From contig NZ_FUZA01000003.1 in NCBI RefSeq assembly GCF_900167945.1, forward strand, positions 62,001 through 126,000: DNA of 64,000 nucleotides. Direction: 5' to 3'. The notes beneath the pieces are model-generated. The model had not been told where the DNA came from, searched no databases, and worked only from the letters and a program-made list of their open reading frames with translations. The stretch's first letter is position 1. The number at the start of each line of letters is the position of its first letter. Shown in pieces: positions 62,730-64,000 of the stretch. A program made the translations under genes and the position numbers. This DNA comes from Dyadobacter psychrophilus (lineage in GTDB: Bacteria > Bacteroidota > Bacteroidia > Cytophagales > Spirosomataceae).

Positions 62730-64000
62730 CTATTGTCTCACAAATTTGTGTGCAGATATCGTACCATTAATATGGATCACCTGGACAACATAAGAGCCGG
62801 AGCTCAGGTTACGGGTGCTAATGCCTGTGCTTAATGCATTTGACGCTTCAAACACCGTCTTACCAAGCGCATTAACGACTTTCACCTGCTTTATTTTAGA
62901 CCAGTCGGCCAAGTTCAGGTTTAAATTTTCAGCATTGCGAACCGGATTGGGATACAGGAATGCTGTGCTGGCGAATTTCAGGTTTTCAATGTGGCTGTAT
63001 GCGAATGTTTCATCCAAATCAACCATTTTCAATCTGTAAAGATTTTGGCCTTCCAGCGGCTGGGTATCTTTAAAATCATAAAAACGTTGCGACACACTTT
63101 CTCGGTTTGATTTCACCGATCCGATCTTATCCCATTGCTTACCGTTCTGGCTGCGTTCAATGTCAAAACGATCACTATTTGTTTCGGAAGCCGTTGACCA
63201 CGAAAGCAAAGCGGTAGGGCCTTCGGACGAAGCCTTGAAGCTAACCAGCGTAACCGGCAATGTTGGTTCGATAATAATTTTGAAAGTGGTAACCGCGGTT
63301 TGTCCTAATGCATTTCTGGCTTCCACGTCGAAAAAGTATATGCCGGTTTGGTTATCATTAGCGTTGCCTTGCAATGCGCCTCCGGTTGTCAGCGAAAATG
63401 TATTCGGCAATGTTCCTGCGGTAGTTCTGCCTGTCACCAACGTCACATCCTTCAACGAGTAAGTATAATCGCCGGGCGTTCCACAAGCGATACTGAAACC
63501 TGGTTGTGCAGGATTGGAAGGAAAGTCAGGGTCCAGTGCGTATGCCACTGCGGTTGTCAAATTAACATCTACGTTATCGTTTGTATCATACACCAGAAGG
63601 TCCCCTCCTGTGAATGTCACTGGCGGACGAGAGGCTACTTCATGCACCTGGATACCGGTGAACGCACTAACCCCTGCGAATGTGCGAGACCTGATTTCTA
63701 TTCTATCATAAGCAGATCCGGGCACAAACGAAACTCTTGCAATGCCACTCGACGTGAACAATCCCAGCAGCTCAACATCAAGCAGAAGCTGCCTTACACT
63801 TTGCGGAGATCCGATCGGGTCATTGCCCAGGTAAGCCTGAATCGTAACGTTTGCGATCAAATCCACATTCGCAAGTGCACCTGGACGCGACACGAAAGCA
63901 ATCACTTCATTTGACCCTGGTGCGGTTTTCCCCAAATAGATATTTTCATAAACGCTTGATGCAACGGCAACTGTACCATTCTGCAACAGAGAAAAATTGC
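62730..64000 (-). CDS. T9SS type A sorting domain-containing protein, truncated by window edge
   Basis: At least 423 codons; the reading frame stays open to the last base, and the apparent first Met comes from an internal TTG codon, so the start lies outside the window. The visible part has cadherin- or Ig-like beta domains with calcium-binding-like loops (DTNDNVDVNLTT, ANDNQTGIYFFDVEARNALGQ), a linker, then the conserved C-terminal segment VTLVSFKASSEGPTALLSWSTASETNSDRFDIERS, and a type A sorting domain (about the last 75 residues: FLYPNPVRN, VVNALGKTVFEA, LSSGSYVVQVI, HKFVRQ). The protein is exported and probably attached to the cell surface. Its function is not shown by this fragment. Confidence 0.87.
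   Translation of the reverse strand, partial: NFSLLQNGTVAVASSVYENIYLGKTAPGSNEVIAFVSRPGALANVDLIANVTIQAYLGNDPIGSPQSVRQLLLDVELLGLFTSSGIARVSFVPGSAYDRIEIRSRTFAGVSAFTGIQVHEVASRPPVTFTGGDLLVYDTNDNVDVNLTTAVAYALDPDFPSNPAQPGFSIACGTPGDYTYSLKDVTLVTGRTTAGTLPNTFSLTTGGALQGNANDNQTGIYFFDVEARNALGQTAVTTFKIIIEPTLPVTLVSFKASSEGPTALLSWSTASETNSDRFDIERSQNGKQWDKIGSVKSNRESVSQRFYDFKDTQPLEGQNLYRLKMVDLDETFAYSHIENLKFASTAFLYPNPVRNAENLNLNLADWSKIKQVKVVNALGKTVFEASNALSTGISTRNLSSGSYVVQVIHINGTISAHKFVRQ

Noticed and set aside
1..64000. CRISPR arrays, tRNA or rRNA genes, insertion sequences, prophage or defence islands.
   Set aside because: No regular spaced repeats of suitable size, no cloverleaf sequences, no transposase or integrase genes and no phage structural genes were recognised on reading. 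The only tandem repeat is the short 8-bp array at 35221, which has no spacers.

Overview
The window is a stretch of ordinary-looking chromosome from a member of the Bacteroidota, most likely order Cytophagales and possibly Dyadobacter or a close relative (genus is an inference from gene content only). The supporting signs are a type IX secretion sorting domain, a PorP/SprF protein, TonB-dependent and OMP_b-brl outer-membrane proteins, a LutABC set, a SUF operon of Bacteroidota type, start codons without strong Shine-Dalgarno sequences, and several promoters close to the TTTG-N19..21-TAnnTTTG consensus. I see no tRNA, rRNA, CRISPR array, insertion sequence or prophage.

Layout. 1-4.9 kb: a truncated C45-type acyltransferase/peptidase, a phosphopantetheinyl transferase, a secreted PIG-L deacetylase and a VWA protein. 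5-10.1 kb: a minus-strand Fe-S assembly operon sufC-sufD-sufS-DUF5618-sufE-sufT-like-bacilliredoxin, with no sufB beside it. 10.4-12.9 kb: arginine deiminase and a CtlX-type citrulline hydrolase. 12.9-19.4 kb: lipoproteins, a TonB receptor translationally coupled to hemW, an OsmC protein, DUF1684 and YcxB-like proteins. 19.6-24.1 kb: a BatA-domain protein, purK-purE and a LysM protein. 24.2-31.7 kb: a large outer-membrane protein, a multi-PAS/GAF hybrid histidine kinase, and ksgA. 31.8-40.1 kb: mgtE, serine dehydratase, dtd, a MazG-like protein and the 2-oxoglutarate dehydrogenase E1/E2 pair. 40.2-46.3 kb: PorP, a giant propeller-barrel protein, an FAD oxidoreductase and cmk.

46.4-56.3 kb is the most coherent functional unit. 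A minus-strand series (UxaA-family dehydratase, SDR, FAH-family hydrolase, COG3618 lactonase, RhaM-family mutarotase, a degenerate endonuclease/exonuclease/phosphatase-fold protein, lutA, then lutB-lutC) fits non-phosphorylative breakdown of a 6-deoxyhexose (L-fucose or L-rhamnose) to pyruvate plus L-lactate, followed by lactate oxidation. A divergent AraC regulator, coupled to an adenine deaminase gene, sits at its head.

56.3-64 kb: adenine deaminase, an orphan ECF-like sigma factor, rarA, a YfbU-family protein, a putative approximately 80-nt small RNA with its own promoter motif and terminator, small hypothetical genes, and a truncated T9SS-secreted protein that runs off the right edge.

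No clearly new defence or mobile system was found. The best candidates for undescribed biology are the putative small RNA (61.1 kb), the sugar-to-lactate locus with its degenerate EEP protein, the composition of the SUF operon, and the propeller-barrel protein whose peptidase-like domain has lost its zinc ligands.
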